A DNA stretch of 64,000 nucleotides. Source: Oopsacas minuta (Eukaryota > Porifera > Hexactinellida > Lyssacinosida > Leucopsacidae). The stretch spans positions 124,001 through 188,000 of the forward strand of contig JAKMXF010000166.1 in the NCBI GenBank assembly GCA_024704765.1, given 5' to 3'. The notes beneath the pieces were generated by a model. The model ran no database searches. It was given only the letters and a program-made list of their open reading frames with translations, and was not told where the DNA came from. The position numbers and the translations under genes were made by a program. Positions 1 to 9,423 of this stretch are shown in pieces (position 1 is the first letter of the stretch; every line of letters begins with the position of its first letter).

Positions 1-223
1 ATAAAGTATTCTCATCGTGTATGCCATGCTAATAGGTATCTGAATTAAAATTTGATTATATTCATCCATGGTTTAAGTGTTAATAGTAACATCGTGAATG
101 AAACCCATTCAAGTATTTTAGCTTGTTACAAATACCTTGGACAAGAAAATATAATTCTCGAAATAAATAAATAAATATACAAATTAACGGGTAAATAAAT
201 AACTAAGTTGGTTTATAAATATA

Positions 224-916
224 TTATTTATTTATTATAGGGAGTTGATTTCGAAGTTTTGTATCCTCAAAACTTGTTTTCTTTGAATTTAATGTTTTAT
301 CATCCTTAGTGTTCGGGTTACGATTAGTCCTAGCGAGATAAGAGAATAAGTTGGGTAGCTTTTCCTGTCGAATCCCATTACCTCCTGCCTTGTTTAAGAT
401 CCCCAATAGCATCGAATGTACTTTCTTATTTTGATTAGATATGTGTTCTAGATTGGCGATTTTCGGTGTCACAACTATTTCAGATTCTTTAGCTTTATCA
501 GAAGGTTGAGTTACAGTTTCCACAGGTTTAAACTTAGATTTCCATTCATATGTGACCGGGATAATTCCAACAGCTGGTTCACTCTTGGAAAAATTAGCTG
601 AGTATCGTGTGCTAATGACAGGAATTAATTTACAGGTTAGATCTCTGTTTGATAGAGGTGACATAGTACGAGGTGGAATAGCTTGTTCGTGTACCGCACA
701 TACCGTACTCCCACTCACTCCGTATACCGGTTTCACATGAAGACTATGAGGTCGGTGTCGTAGCTGGCTTCGATCAGGTCTAAGAGGGGGACAGGGTCTG
801 TCCGATTTGAGAGGCGAGTATTCTCTGGAGAAAGAGAAGTGCTCGTGTGTGGCAGAACGGGGCAACTGATATTTTCGGGGTGTCATCTCCTCTGTTAGAG
901 GATCACGATTGTACAT
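224..916 (-). CDS. Orphan basic, disordered protein (230 aa)
   Basis: A single uninterrupted ORF with an ATG at 916-914 and a TAA at 226-224. I recognise no family. The protein is rich in Pro, Arg, Ser and Lys, with short SPLxSDRPCPPLRPDR-type stretches near the N-terminus and a Lys/Asn-rich C-terminal third. There is no signal peptide, membrane segment or obvious domain, so it looks mostly disordered. It could be a genuine small gene, for example a lineage-specific cytoskeletal or ciliary protein, or the last exon of a longer gene. The 230-codon length is well above chance in this AT-rich DNA, and its base composition is richer in GC than the flanking DNA, which favours coding. Its only neighbour in the window is the gene-poor repeat region upstream of it. 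Confidence 0.5.
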   Translation of the reverse strand: MYNRDPLTEEMTPRKYQLPRSATHEHFSFSREYSPLKSDRPCPPLRPDRSQLRHRPHSLHVKPVYGVSGSTVCAVHEQAIPPRTMSPLSNRDLTCKLIPVISTRYSANFSKSEPAVGIIPVTYEWKSKFKPVETVTQPSDKAKESEIVVTPKIANLEHISNQNKKVHSMLLGILNKAGGNGIRQEKLPNLFSYLARTNRNPNTKDDKTLNSKKTSFEDTKLRNQLPIINK

Positions 917-953
917 CCTATTTGAATATCTAGTTGTAAATTATGAAAAAGCA

Positions 954-1426
954 TCTAGTCACCTCCCGTTATATCGAACACAGAAATATCGAAAAACCCA
1001 CTTATGTATACAAATTGGATAAATAAAGTCCAAGTAACCTAAATTTCATCGGTTAGGCTGATCTTAGTTGGAATTGGAAACATTTTCAGCTCCACCCCCA
1101 TTCTGATTTGGCCATTTTCTCAAAGTATCTCAGGTACAGGATGAATAAACTAGCAAATAGTACAAATGTAAAATAGATCCTTTCTTCGTTTTGCACATTC
1201 TAATATCATATTTGACTTTAGTAATTTTCATGTTTGTTTATAAATGAATCAAATTTCCTGCTGATACGTCACAAAATAATGAAATAATGATAAGGAACTG
1301 CTCGCATGCATGCATGCTCAGGTGGATCTCATGTGGAGCCGAAACAAGTTTCACTTAACAGTGCCTTATATCAAATCCGCTTGCCTCGGAGGAATTATCG
1401 CGGTTCCTTGAGCTTCGATATAACTG
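954..1426. mobile_element. Degenerate pogo/Tigger-like element, TATATCGAA family
   Basis: The left end (about 954-1062) reads CTAGTCACCTCCCGTTATAT then CGAA, and aligns with the left half of the element at 58851-59011, including a shared CATCGGTTA segment. The right end (about 1391-1426) reads GGTTCCTTGAGCTTCGATAT then AACTG, and is shared with 37093-37247. About 330 bp between the two ends are not shared. It may be one longer diverged copy or two fragments. Confidence 0.4.
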
Positions 1427-1806
1427 TATTTCTAATAAAATAAATAATCTGGATTATATAAATGTTTGTATGATTAGTTGATTCGTAATCCAATAAAACT
1501 CATTATTGTTAAAGTTTTACAAATAATCTTAAGTTAACCACAGTAATACTGGTATATGTAATTTCGTAGTTTGTACATACGTAAGCAATAATTAACGTAT
1601 TATATTATATTACAAAATATCGTCGCCTCTCTTCAGATGGCCCAGTTATGTCACCTGCCAAATAGAGAATTTGGGATAATTTATACATACGTATGAACGT
1701 GTCCAGTACAGGTGCTTAATGTATTATGATATGAATTTATATGACTTGTAATTATGTGCTCCTTGAGTGTGTTTCTAAAATATTTTGTGTTTGTTATATT
1801 TAGTCA

Positions 1807-1981
1807 ATGCCGGTTATAAGAACATCGTCGGGAACTGAACATAATGTTCTTATAATCGGCATAAAATATACAGGAATATATGAGAACCGTTTTCTGAAGA
1901 TGGTTCTTATATCCGGTAAAAATTCAATGGAGTAAGATACAAAAGATTCGGTAAATCGAGTTATGGTCCTTACAACCGGCA
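1807..1981. mobile_element. MITE-like element with four copies of a 17-bp motif
   Basis: The ends form terminal inverted repeats: ATGCCGGTTATAAGAACAT at 1807-1825, and the reverse complement of ATGCCGGTTGTAAGGACCAT at the right end. Inside, 1844-1862 is a near-perfect inverse of the left end, and a further copy (GGTTCTTATATCCGGTA) lies near 1902-1918. No target-site duplication is certain. Confidence 0.5.
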
Positions 1982-2306
1982 TGTTCTGTATCTATTATAT
2001 AATAATAAAAGCAGATAATAATTTTGAAGTCTCACAAAAACAAAATAGATCCGTGGTAACCCGGTTAGAAATCTTATACATGCCTCAGTATACCTCATCA
2101 GAGCACTAATACACTGTTGATGCCGATTGAAATACTAGTTTCATGCATTAAGAGGGTTGGTAATTGGTATTTAATTCAGAGACAATATAATGGCCTGCAT
2201 GTAATCATTTTAAAATAATTGGCGAATAACTAGTATGAGAAGTAATAATATTCCAAATCTGTAATAATAATTTACGTTCACACACCCAATCAGACAATTA
2301 CAAATA

Positions 2307-2466
2307 CAGTAAAACCTTCAGGAAGTGAACACCCGGGGGCCAGCCATAATGTTTATATATGAGAGGTGTTCACTTTTCATAGAATTGCGTGTATCATTGG
2401 AAAACATTTTGGGATCGAGCAAAAGTGTTAATCTTTTATAGATGTTCACTTTTGGAGGTTTTACTG
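2307..2466. mobile_element. 160-bp pogo/Tc1-type MITE with TA target duplication
   Basis: It starts CAGTAAAACCTTCAGGAAGT and ends with the reverse complement of CAGTAAAACCTCCAAAAGTG, flanked by TA at 2305-2306 and 2467-2468. A CAGTARAACC terminus with TA duplication is typical of non-autonomous Tigger/pogo-like elements. No coding capacity. Confidence 0.7.
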
Positions 2467-4220
2467 TAATAAACTTCCATGTTCCTCTAAATTTCAACTA
2501 AATAAAAAATTTTTCCAGTGCATCACTGGTGAGTAATAGTTGAATTGTAACAATCTGCCAATGTCACTTTAATTAAAGTGATCTAGGAATTCAAGGGAAA
2601 ATTTGAAGCAGAGAACGAAAATTGGTAATTGGAGCGGTATAGCTAGACAATAAACCAACAGCCCAGTTTAGAATAGAATCGGAAAAGAGATTTTCCAGAA
2701 TTGTGCCTACAGAGGTGAAACACCTTTTATGGAATTGCAATTAGGAACCTCGCATTAATAATTAATATATTTTAATGTGTTTTAAAAATAAATTCCTCCA
2801 AAAATTCCTATTATCATGTATCAGTTTAGAGAGAATGATGGTATTTGTTATATTAAGGTTAAAAATCAATCGAATTAAGAGTGATTGACTGTCTTCATAG
2901 AATTTGAGAGTTTCCGTAAGCTAAGGGTGATTTTTCAAATTCTAGAAAACACCAGATAAATGAATTAAATTCTCAGGAAAATAGTTGATTTATTAAAGGT
3001 ATGTTGACGCAAATAATTAACACAGAATCACAATAATCGCATACTTTCCTCCTCAATCAGTCGCTAACTAGCAAAATCTTGTTTACTGGCAGAAATATAA
3101 AAATTATCGTCGTTATTATCAGTATAGAGAAGAATTCCTTAAGCGTAAGTGCGTATGAATCTTTCACGCGAAGTAGACAATCAATAAAAGAAGTATTCAG
3201 AGTGGATAGAATTATCACTTTGTCGTGAAAAGCATTTTTCAAACTTCTATCATGTATATTGGCTGAGCAGTTGGTTAGTAGTGTGATTTTTCGACAATCC
3301 AAAAAAGGTGACAATGATGTCATAATTTCGTCCAAGACTCGAACTTGTCCGAGTCAGTCCCAAAATACCCCTGTATGCCAAAATTAGCCCTGGGGGTCAT
3401 TCAGTTACTCAATCAATTCTGGACATACAGACAGATTAATTGCGTGTTAAGATATTAATGTCTTCTTCCCTCGTGTATACATATGGACAATATGGTAGTA
3501 CACAAGGCGTATTATGTTTAATATAAATGAATTAAAATAGTACTACCAAGTCAATTAATTAATTAATTAAATCAAACATACAAAAATCATAGAGCTATAG
3601 CACTCTATTACCCAGACAGATGCAATAAGTAGTATTAATGCAAATATTTTAATATCAAGCCTAACACATTCTTATCTACTATATAAATCTTGATGGCTGA
3701 GAAAGGAGGAAGGTTCGTAGAGCTGTGAATTTAGTAAGAGTGTTAAGTAGTATTGTATTAGCAAATTGGGGGAGTAACGACAATTTATAGATAATTTATA
3801 CATATTACATATTACAAATTACAAATTCTATCTGATAACAGCAAGTTAGTAGTGCAGTGGAACTCAGTATTTTGTGTAGGTAAGCTGGATATCTAAACTT
3901 CCTATCCTAAACGAATTGCTCCTACAATGTTACAATCGAGATGGAAACATTTGGTAATTAAACATGTGGGTTGTTGTCTATTACAGAGTTGTGAACAGAT
4001 CAACTTGTAACTTATTTCAATAGATATACCATGTTTAGACCGAGAATACGCAAATATGCTAGCTTATTAAGCAATTGCTCTAATAGCAATATTAGACAAC
4101 TAGAAATGTGCTGGAAATATGTTTTGGGAAAAACTACTCAATTAAACTTTAAGTCAAATCAAATGAGGCAATCTATACCTTTCTTACTTAATGAATAAAA
4201 CTCATTATGTATTTTCTGTT

Positions 4221-4290
4221 TACGTATATAACGAATTCACGCTTATAACAAATATAATATGGATGTGTTCGTTATAAGCGTGTTTCACTG
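4221..4290. mobile_element. Short inverted-repeat element ending CACGCTTATAAC
   Basis: CACGCTTATAAC near 4238-4249 is the inverse of GTTATAAGCGTG near 4271-4282. The right terminus reads CACTG followed by TA, so the reverse strand begins TACAGTGAAACACGC, a pogo-like end. The left end is degraded. It lies 14 bp from the next element. Confidence 0.45.
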
Positions 4291-4304
4291 TAGTTCATTA
4301 TGTA

Positions 4305-4535
4305 CCGTAATATGGGGCTACTTTGGCCCACTGGGTTTGCTTTAGCCAATATTCAAGTTCTCACGAAATTTCAATTCATTATATTAAACTTCAAAATGAC
4401 AGGAAAATTTACTCAAATATTCAAATATTCGTGGGTGTTTTAAAGTTTAATATTGAATCACTTCGAAATTTCTTAAGAATTTCAATATTTTGGGCTAGAG
4501 CAAACCCATTGAGCCAAAGTAGCCCCATTTTAGGG
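4305..4535. mobile_element. 231-bp MITE with long terminal inverted repeats
   Basis: The left end CCGTAATATGGGGCTACTTT continues with GGCCCACTGGGTTTGC. The right end read in reverse is CCCTAAAATGGGGCTACTTT then GGCTCAATGGGTTTGC. The arms are about 42 bp with few mismatches and are flanked by TA at 4303-4304 and 4536-4537. The overlapping 99-codon ORF is a by-product of the repeat. Confidence 0.75.
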
Positions 4536-4554
4536 TATGGGAAATCGTCCCTCC

Positions 4555-4627
4555 AATATCAAGTTCGCGTGAGAGTATTAGAAGGGAAATTCATGCCAAA
4601 TACGGCATGTAATAGAACTTGATATTT
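4555..4627. repeat. Inverted repeat with 12-bp perfect arms
   Basis: AATATCAAGTTC at 4555-4566 and its reverse complement GAACTTGATATT at 4616-4627 enclose about 49 bp. It may be another small element or a structured transcript segment. It lies just right of the 231-bp MITE. Confidence 0.4.
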
Positions 4628-5606
4628 ATCGTCGCCAAAATAATGATAAATATTTACATGGCATAACTGCAGTATGTCTAATAATTATATCTCGAAAATT
4701 ATTAACAATATTGAATAGTTAGAAAATCGCTTGTCGTTTAGCAGTAATATATTAAAAGCGATGTGTAAACTAAGTAAATGTGTTTAAAGGACAAAATTTA
4801 AGAAATGATTAAATGAAAAAGAGATTATAAATGCCATTAAAGAGTTCAATACTTTCCGATTAAGACGTCAAAACAATTACTATACATTAAATAGTTAATT
4901 GGGATGAGTGGGAATAACCAAAACAATTAATTCAATTCAAAATATCTTGAATTAGTATAATACATATGTGTTTCTAACTAGAAAATTTATAGAATTCCAA
5001 TATTCCCTAAGACATTAATTTGAATTCTAATAATTGGCCTCTCAAAGCGCACGAACGGCTCTGGCAATATTAATTGCACATATTAACACTATGCATAATA
5101 TTATCCAATTCCAATAAATTACATAAATATGTATGAAGATTGTTCGCAAGATTGTAGAAACAAGCAAATCATTCTTTATATAATATCGCCAAATTAGATG
5201 GAGAATACAAATACGTACATAATTGAAGTAACCGAGTAATGGAAATAGGAAATTTGAAATATAATCTCCTAATAGATATCAAAATCCTCAATCTCGATTG
5301 CAGATAATAGTATTATTTCTGACATTTCTATTGCGAAAGTAGTATCCAAGCAAATTATAAATTCAAAGGTTAATCAAACATAATTAATTAACAAATTAGC
5401 TACCACAGTGTCTTAAGTATCATTGAGATGTTAACAAATCTAATTGTATATAGGATAGTTGACAAGATTCCATTAGAAATAGCGTTACCATGATTGAATC
5501 CATGGTTCATTAACTAGTGAGCACATGATCAAACATAAATACTTACTACTTCGGGTGGAATGAAGTATCAAATAAATAATACAAACTCAAAGTATCACAC
5601 TAACTA

Positions 5607-7656
5607 ATGTCTAACTTGCAGGAAGCATATTATGATGCAACAATAGGTGGGCAAATAGAAGTGAAGGATAGTGATAAAAGAAATCAAAGATTGGTATTAT
5701 CTGATGTAGATTCCACACAAATTTGTAACGTCACTGAACAACAAAACCAACCGAAACAACAACAACAACAACAACATGAGGATGGCAGTGATAATTGTGA
5801 GTCAGGTGATTCTGGAGAAGGCTTGTCAACAATTCCGATATATTCACTCGATACAAGAGAATATAATGCAAATCAGAATAAATCAAAAAGAGAATGCAGT
5901 CCTAAAACAAATGATGGTAAGTTCCTTTTAGCAGGGAAAATTTTACAATAGAATATGATTAAACTCTTATTTATATTGAATTTAGATGGAGGAAGGAAGC
6001 GAGCTAAATTTCTGCCACAAGATGTCACATTACTAGAAGATTTATTTATCGAAAGCCAATATCCATCAACTGAGGTTAGAGAAAAGCTAGAACAACAACT
6101 CGGTGTTTGTGAAAACAGAATTTTGGTATGTTAATTACAAATATATTATGCAAAATTGTAGCAACAAATAATTAACAAATAATCTCTTTACAGGTTTGGT
6201 TTCAAAATCGCCGAGCAAAGGAAAAGAGAGAAACGAAAAAACTTCATAGAATCAGAAACATTAGAAAACAAATTGATTCAAAACTACAGCCACCTTCTTT
6301 CTGGCCAGAAGACCTCTCATTTAATTCCCCTCTTAGACATATTACTCGTAAGTTCTAATAAAATAATCAAACTTTTGATATTTTCAAAATAATATTCAAA
6401 GTGCTTATGAATTAACACTAGTGATAATTAGTAAAGGTTATTATTAAGCTTCGAGCAAGTGTTGAGTGGAAACTGAGAAAAAATGAGTAGCTTCGTCAAT
6501 TGAAAATGGTAGCCATTCAAGTTGAGAAAACATAAAATAAATAACAACACATCGTCTGGCACATGTTGAATTTGTCCAGGGTGAACTGTAAACATTATAA
6601 ATCGAATGACGTTTCCGTAGTTATTTCACTGATTTTGTTGTAAAACAAAATGATGTCCAATGTATTAACTGGTGTATATAGAACTTTGATCAAGAAATAC
6701 TTAGCTAATTGTTGGAAGGTATAATCATGTGTGTGTGTGTGTGTGTGTGTGGAGAAAAATACACATTGTGTTTCATTCACCTGCATAAAAATATATAAAC
6801 CTGTCGCAAAAATATACCTTTTAACAAAATTCCAAATTACAGTGCTAAACATCCATAATGACTTCCGGTGTGATATCGTAATTCCACCTTTAGATTAAAT
6901 ATATGAGAATTGCTTTGTGGCATCCATTACTTTGAAGGAACCAAAATTACCTCATTCTATAAAAAATACAAAAAACATACTATCATTATAACAAGTAGAG
7001 ATTCTACTTTGATCTCAGGAATTAGAAATATGTGAATTCACTAATAATGTGCTACAAATCTCATAACAAACTGACTATTGTCTAGGAAAATAATCGCTTA
7101 CTTACGAATCATTATTCTAGCTTCTGAAAGGAGAGCAAGGACAGAGGTAACAACTCCCACTACGCCTATATCAGAAGTTGCAGAGGATCCTATCAATTTC
7201 ATGCCACATAGTATTCAACCGCGTGTACCAGTTCTATCCGCACACCCCTTTACAGAGAGCAACCCAGCTTGTAGCTACCATAACTCAACCTATATGTTGC
7301 CTATAACAAATGAAATGCAATACACTCCAAGAGAATTTCCAGTTACGACTATTAAATCGATAACTCTTACACAAACTCTACAACCTTATGCGACAAATCA
7401 ATCAGAACCAATTCAAATTGAATCAGCACAATGGGACCAACCAATATACCCAAACACAATAAACTACCCTTGCTCGATAGGCAATTACTTACCAATACAA
7501 ACACAGTTCCAAGGGCAATCTTATCCATGGTTCAGTTCAAACCCTACGCTTGTACCCAATCAGATTACACCTGCTAACGTAACAATTGAGGACCAGTATG
7601 TACCTTCTAATTGCAATAATATAGCACACCTTAAACCATGCAAACAGAACTATTAG
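5607..7656 (+). CDS. Homeobox transcription factor, divergent paired-like (4 exons)
   Basis: Exons are 5607-5916, 5986-6125, 6194-6347 and 7121-7656. All junctions are GT/AG and in phase, and give about 379 aa. The homeodomain (residues about 106-165) spans the first three exons. Its recognition helix VWFQNRRAKEKR has Trp48, Phe49, Gln50, Asn51 and Arg53, so it should bind DNA as a Q50 class. The second intron splits the codons just before Val47, a site also used in many paired-type genes. Exon 1 has a poly-Gln run encoded by CAA repeats. The last exon is Pro/Thr/Gln-rich without other domains and may be a transactivation region. The helix 1-2 sequence (LLEDLF, YPSTEVREKL) resembles paired-like families, but I cannot assign an ortholog. 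The first ATG follows an in-frame TAA closely, which supports it as the start. Confidence 0.85.
6348..7120 (+). other. Long intron of the homeobox gene with TG microsatellite
   Basis: A 773-bp intron, about ten times longer than the other two in the gene. It contains a (TG)n run at about 6728-6751. Its acceptor TTCTAG at 7115-7120 is in phase with the donor CGTAAG after 6347, joining codon C|CT. No hidden exon is evident. Confidence 0.6.
6728..6751. repeat. (TG)n microsatellite
   Basis: About twelve TG dinucleotide units inside intron 3 of the homeobox gene. Confidence 0.9.
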
Positions 7657-8141
7657 CTCAAGCTCAAATATTACGATGCTCCTTAATCACTAACATACAG
7701 CATAGATTAGTATTATTACAGTAATGATTTTTACACATTTTCAGTAATATAGGTTTCTTATTTTGAATGATGCTATGATTGCTGGCGCTTAAATGTTAAT
7801 CAGTTAAATACAAATAATACACTCAACAGTTCGTATATTTGAGATAAATGGGTGGGGTTAATAAATCGAGGAAGTTTCCTATGATATTCCCTAATATATT
7901 TCAATTAATTATACGGAATGCATTAATAACAATTTTCCATTGAACTGTGTCTTAATTACTCGCTACACGTCAATCTTATTCGGCCACACAAAGATTTACA
8001 AATCAGCAAACGGACGGAGGAATATACAACATGTGACACGATATACCTCAAGAAATTGAGCTAATTACTAATTAAGCTTGTCTCTGAAATTCAATCCCCT
8101 ATCATATAATATAATAGTTCTCAAATCAAATTTAACTCAAA
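7657..8141. other. Intergenic region, homeobox gene to 7TM gene
   Basis: About 485 bp of AT-rich DNA between two plus-strand genes. It should hold the 3' end of the homeobox transcript and the promoter of the next gene. No repeat, RNA gene or clear core-promoter motif was seen. Confidence 0.5.
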
Positions 8142-9236
8142 ATGAGTACAAATAATTCCACTATCATATTGGGAAGATCTGTGCAAGTTGGGGCACAGGC
8201 AATAATTGTTGTCTTCGGATTCCTAATCGCATTACTCACATCTTGCTGGTTATACTGCATAATACAGAAGGTTAAAGATATGTTCAGAGAATTAAAGTTA
8301 TTAGGAAAAAGATCTATTGACTCAAGTATAAAAAGGAAAATTCTCAAACTAAAAAGCAAGCAAAGCAAACATTTATTTTTCCTATTCTTCATTGTGCTAT
8401 TCATCGCACATATCTTAGTCAGAAGTATAATATACTTAACGTTTGTTTTTGCTGAGTACTTCGGAGATGACCAGAAATGCTATTGTAACAAATCAATACA
8501 AGGATTGAAATTCGTGCATTCAATGCTTATGTATATATTCCCAATGCTCTCTATCAGTGGAGTATTATTCATCGCTTCTTTAATAAGTTTAGGAACATTC
8601 CTTCTTTACGAAAAGGAGAGCTATAGTTATTTCGGTAAGAAACTAAGACCAATTAAGATATGGATATTCATTGGAATAGTACAAATCGTACTAAGTTTCT
8701 TACTACAGATAATCCCGTGGGTGATTATAGCGGGTAGCGTGGTATTGTCATGTTCTCTGTTGCTAGACTACACATTTCTAGTTATAGCATTGAAAAGGTT
8801 GGTGAAGACACTCAAAGTAAAGAAGTTGGATGCTAACCACCAAACTGAGTTAAAATTTCGCTATAAGCAATGTATTAAAGGAATTCGTACTCTCTCTCGT
8901 CCGTCACTTATAAGTTTATTCGTATATATTTGTGGGCTAATTTTGGAACAAATATCTGTATGGATTACACTTGGAGAATGTTTCATGGTAAAATACTATG
9001 GGACCCACGATTTGAAAGTTGATCGTATATTAATCACAAATATAGCTTCCTTTCTTTGGATTTTTACTTACATAACTATTTTTCAATTCTACATAAGTTC
9101 TTTGCTAATCGCATTAGCATACTTTTATCATTCTCGTAGCAACAAGAAAGGATTGAAGGATGAGAGGAAAAGATTGATAACAGGGAAACCGCCAACTCAC
9201 TTTTACGGTGAAGATGGTAACGAGACAGATGCTTAA
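8142..9236 (+). CDS. Orphan seven-transmembrane protein (364 aa), GPCR-like
   Basis: A single-exon ORF with an ATG at 8142. Seven hydrophobic segments are visible at residues about 18-42, 77-104, 126-156, 171-191, 193-218, 255-279 and 298-328. The short N-terminus has NNST glycosylation sequons. The loops between TM1-TM2 and TM5-TM6 are Lys/Arg-rich, and a basic tail follows TM7, which by the positive-inside rule puts the N-terminus outside and the C-terminus inside, as in a GPCR. I see no DRY, NPxxY or other class signature, so the family is unknown; a sensory or adhesion-less receptor, or a transporter-like protein, are both possible. Two Cys in the TM2-TM3 loop (residues about 113 and 115) could form a disulphide. 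Confidence 0.7.
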   Translation: MSTNNSTIILGRSVQVGAQAIIVVFGFLIALLTSCWLYCIIQKVKDMFRELKLLGKRSIDSSIKRKILKLKSKQSKHLFFLFFIVLFIAHILVRSIIYLTFVFAEYFGDDQKCYCNKSIQGLKFVHSMLMYIFPMLSISGVLFIASLISLGTFLLYEKESYSYFGKKLRPIKIWIFIGIVQIVLSFLLQIIPWVIIAGSVVLSCSLLLDYTFLVIALKRLVKTLKVKKLDANHQTELKFRYKQCIKGIRTLSRPSLISLFVYICGLILEQISVWITLGECFMVKYYGTHDLKVDRILITNIASFLWIFTYITIFQFYISSLLIALAYFYHSRSNKKGLKDERKRLITGKPPTHFYGEDGNETDA

Positions 9237-9423
9237 TTAGAAATTATTGTATAAAAATTGGACTATGTAATGAGTGATATCCTACTAAAGTAGAATTTGA
9301 TATTTGTTAGATAAATGGTCCTCATTTACTGTCAAACTCTTTCTTTCGTAAATATGTGTATTAAACTAAAAGATAAGCATTGGGTTGATTTAATAATTTC
9401 AAACTAAATTCGTTATAGAACAT

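Larger units (their letters stand above)
917..5606. other. Gene-poor region with several MITE-like elements
   Basis: About 4.7 kb with no convincing coding region. It holds several short terminal-inverted-repeat elements listed separately (954-1426, 1807-1981, 2307-2466, 4221-4290, 4305-4535), an inverted repeat at 4555-4627, and AT-rich simple sequence such as TTAA-rich runs near 3550. The 92-codon minus-strand ORF at 3057-3335 has a hydrophobic C-terminus but no other support. The right part probably includes the promoter of the homeobox gene that starts at 5607; I see no clear TATA box. Confidence 0.6.

Noticed and set aside
1800-1982. 60-codon minus-strand ORF
   Set aside because: Its sequence repeats only because it overlaps the motif array of a MITE-like element.
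3057-3335. 92-codon minus-strand ORF with a hydrophobic C-terminus
   Set aside because: No start context, domain, splice partners or coding-like composition; hydrophobic stretches are common in T-rich DNA.
4323-4622. 99-codon plus-strand ORF
   Set aside because: It lies mostly within the terminal inverted repeats of a MITE and has no recognisable domain.
6595-6852. 85-codon minus-strand ORF across the TG microsatellite
   Set aside because: It lies in the homeobox gene intron and encodes a (TH)n run from the microsatellite.
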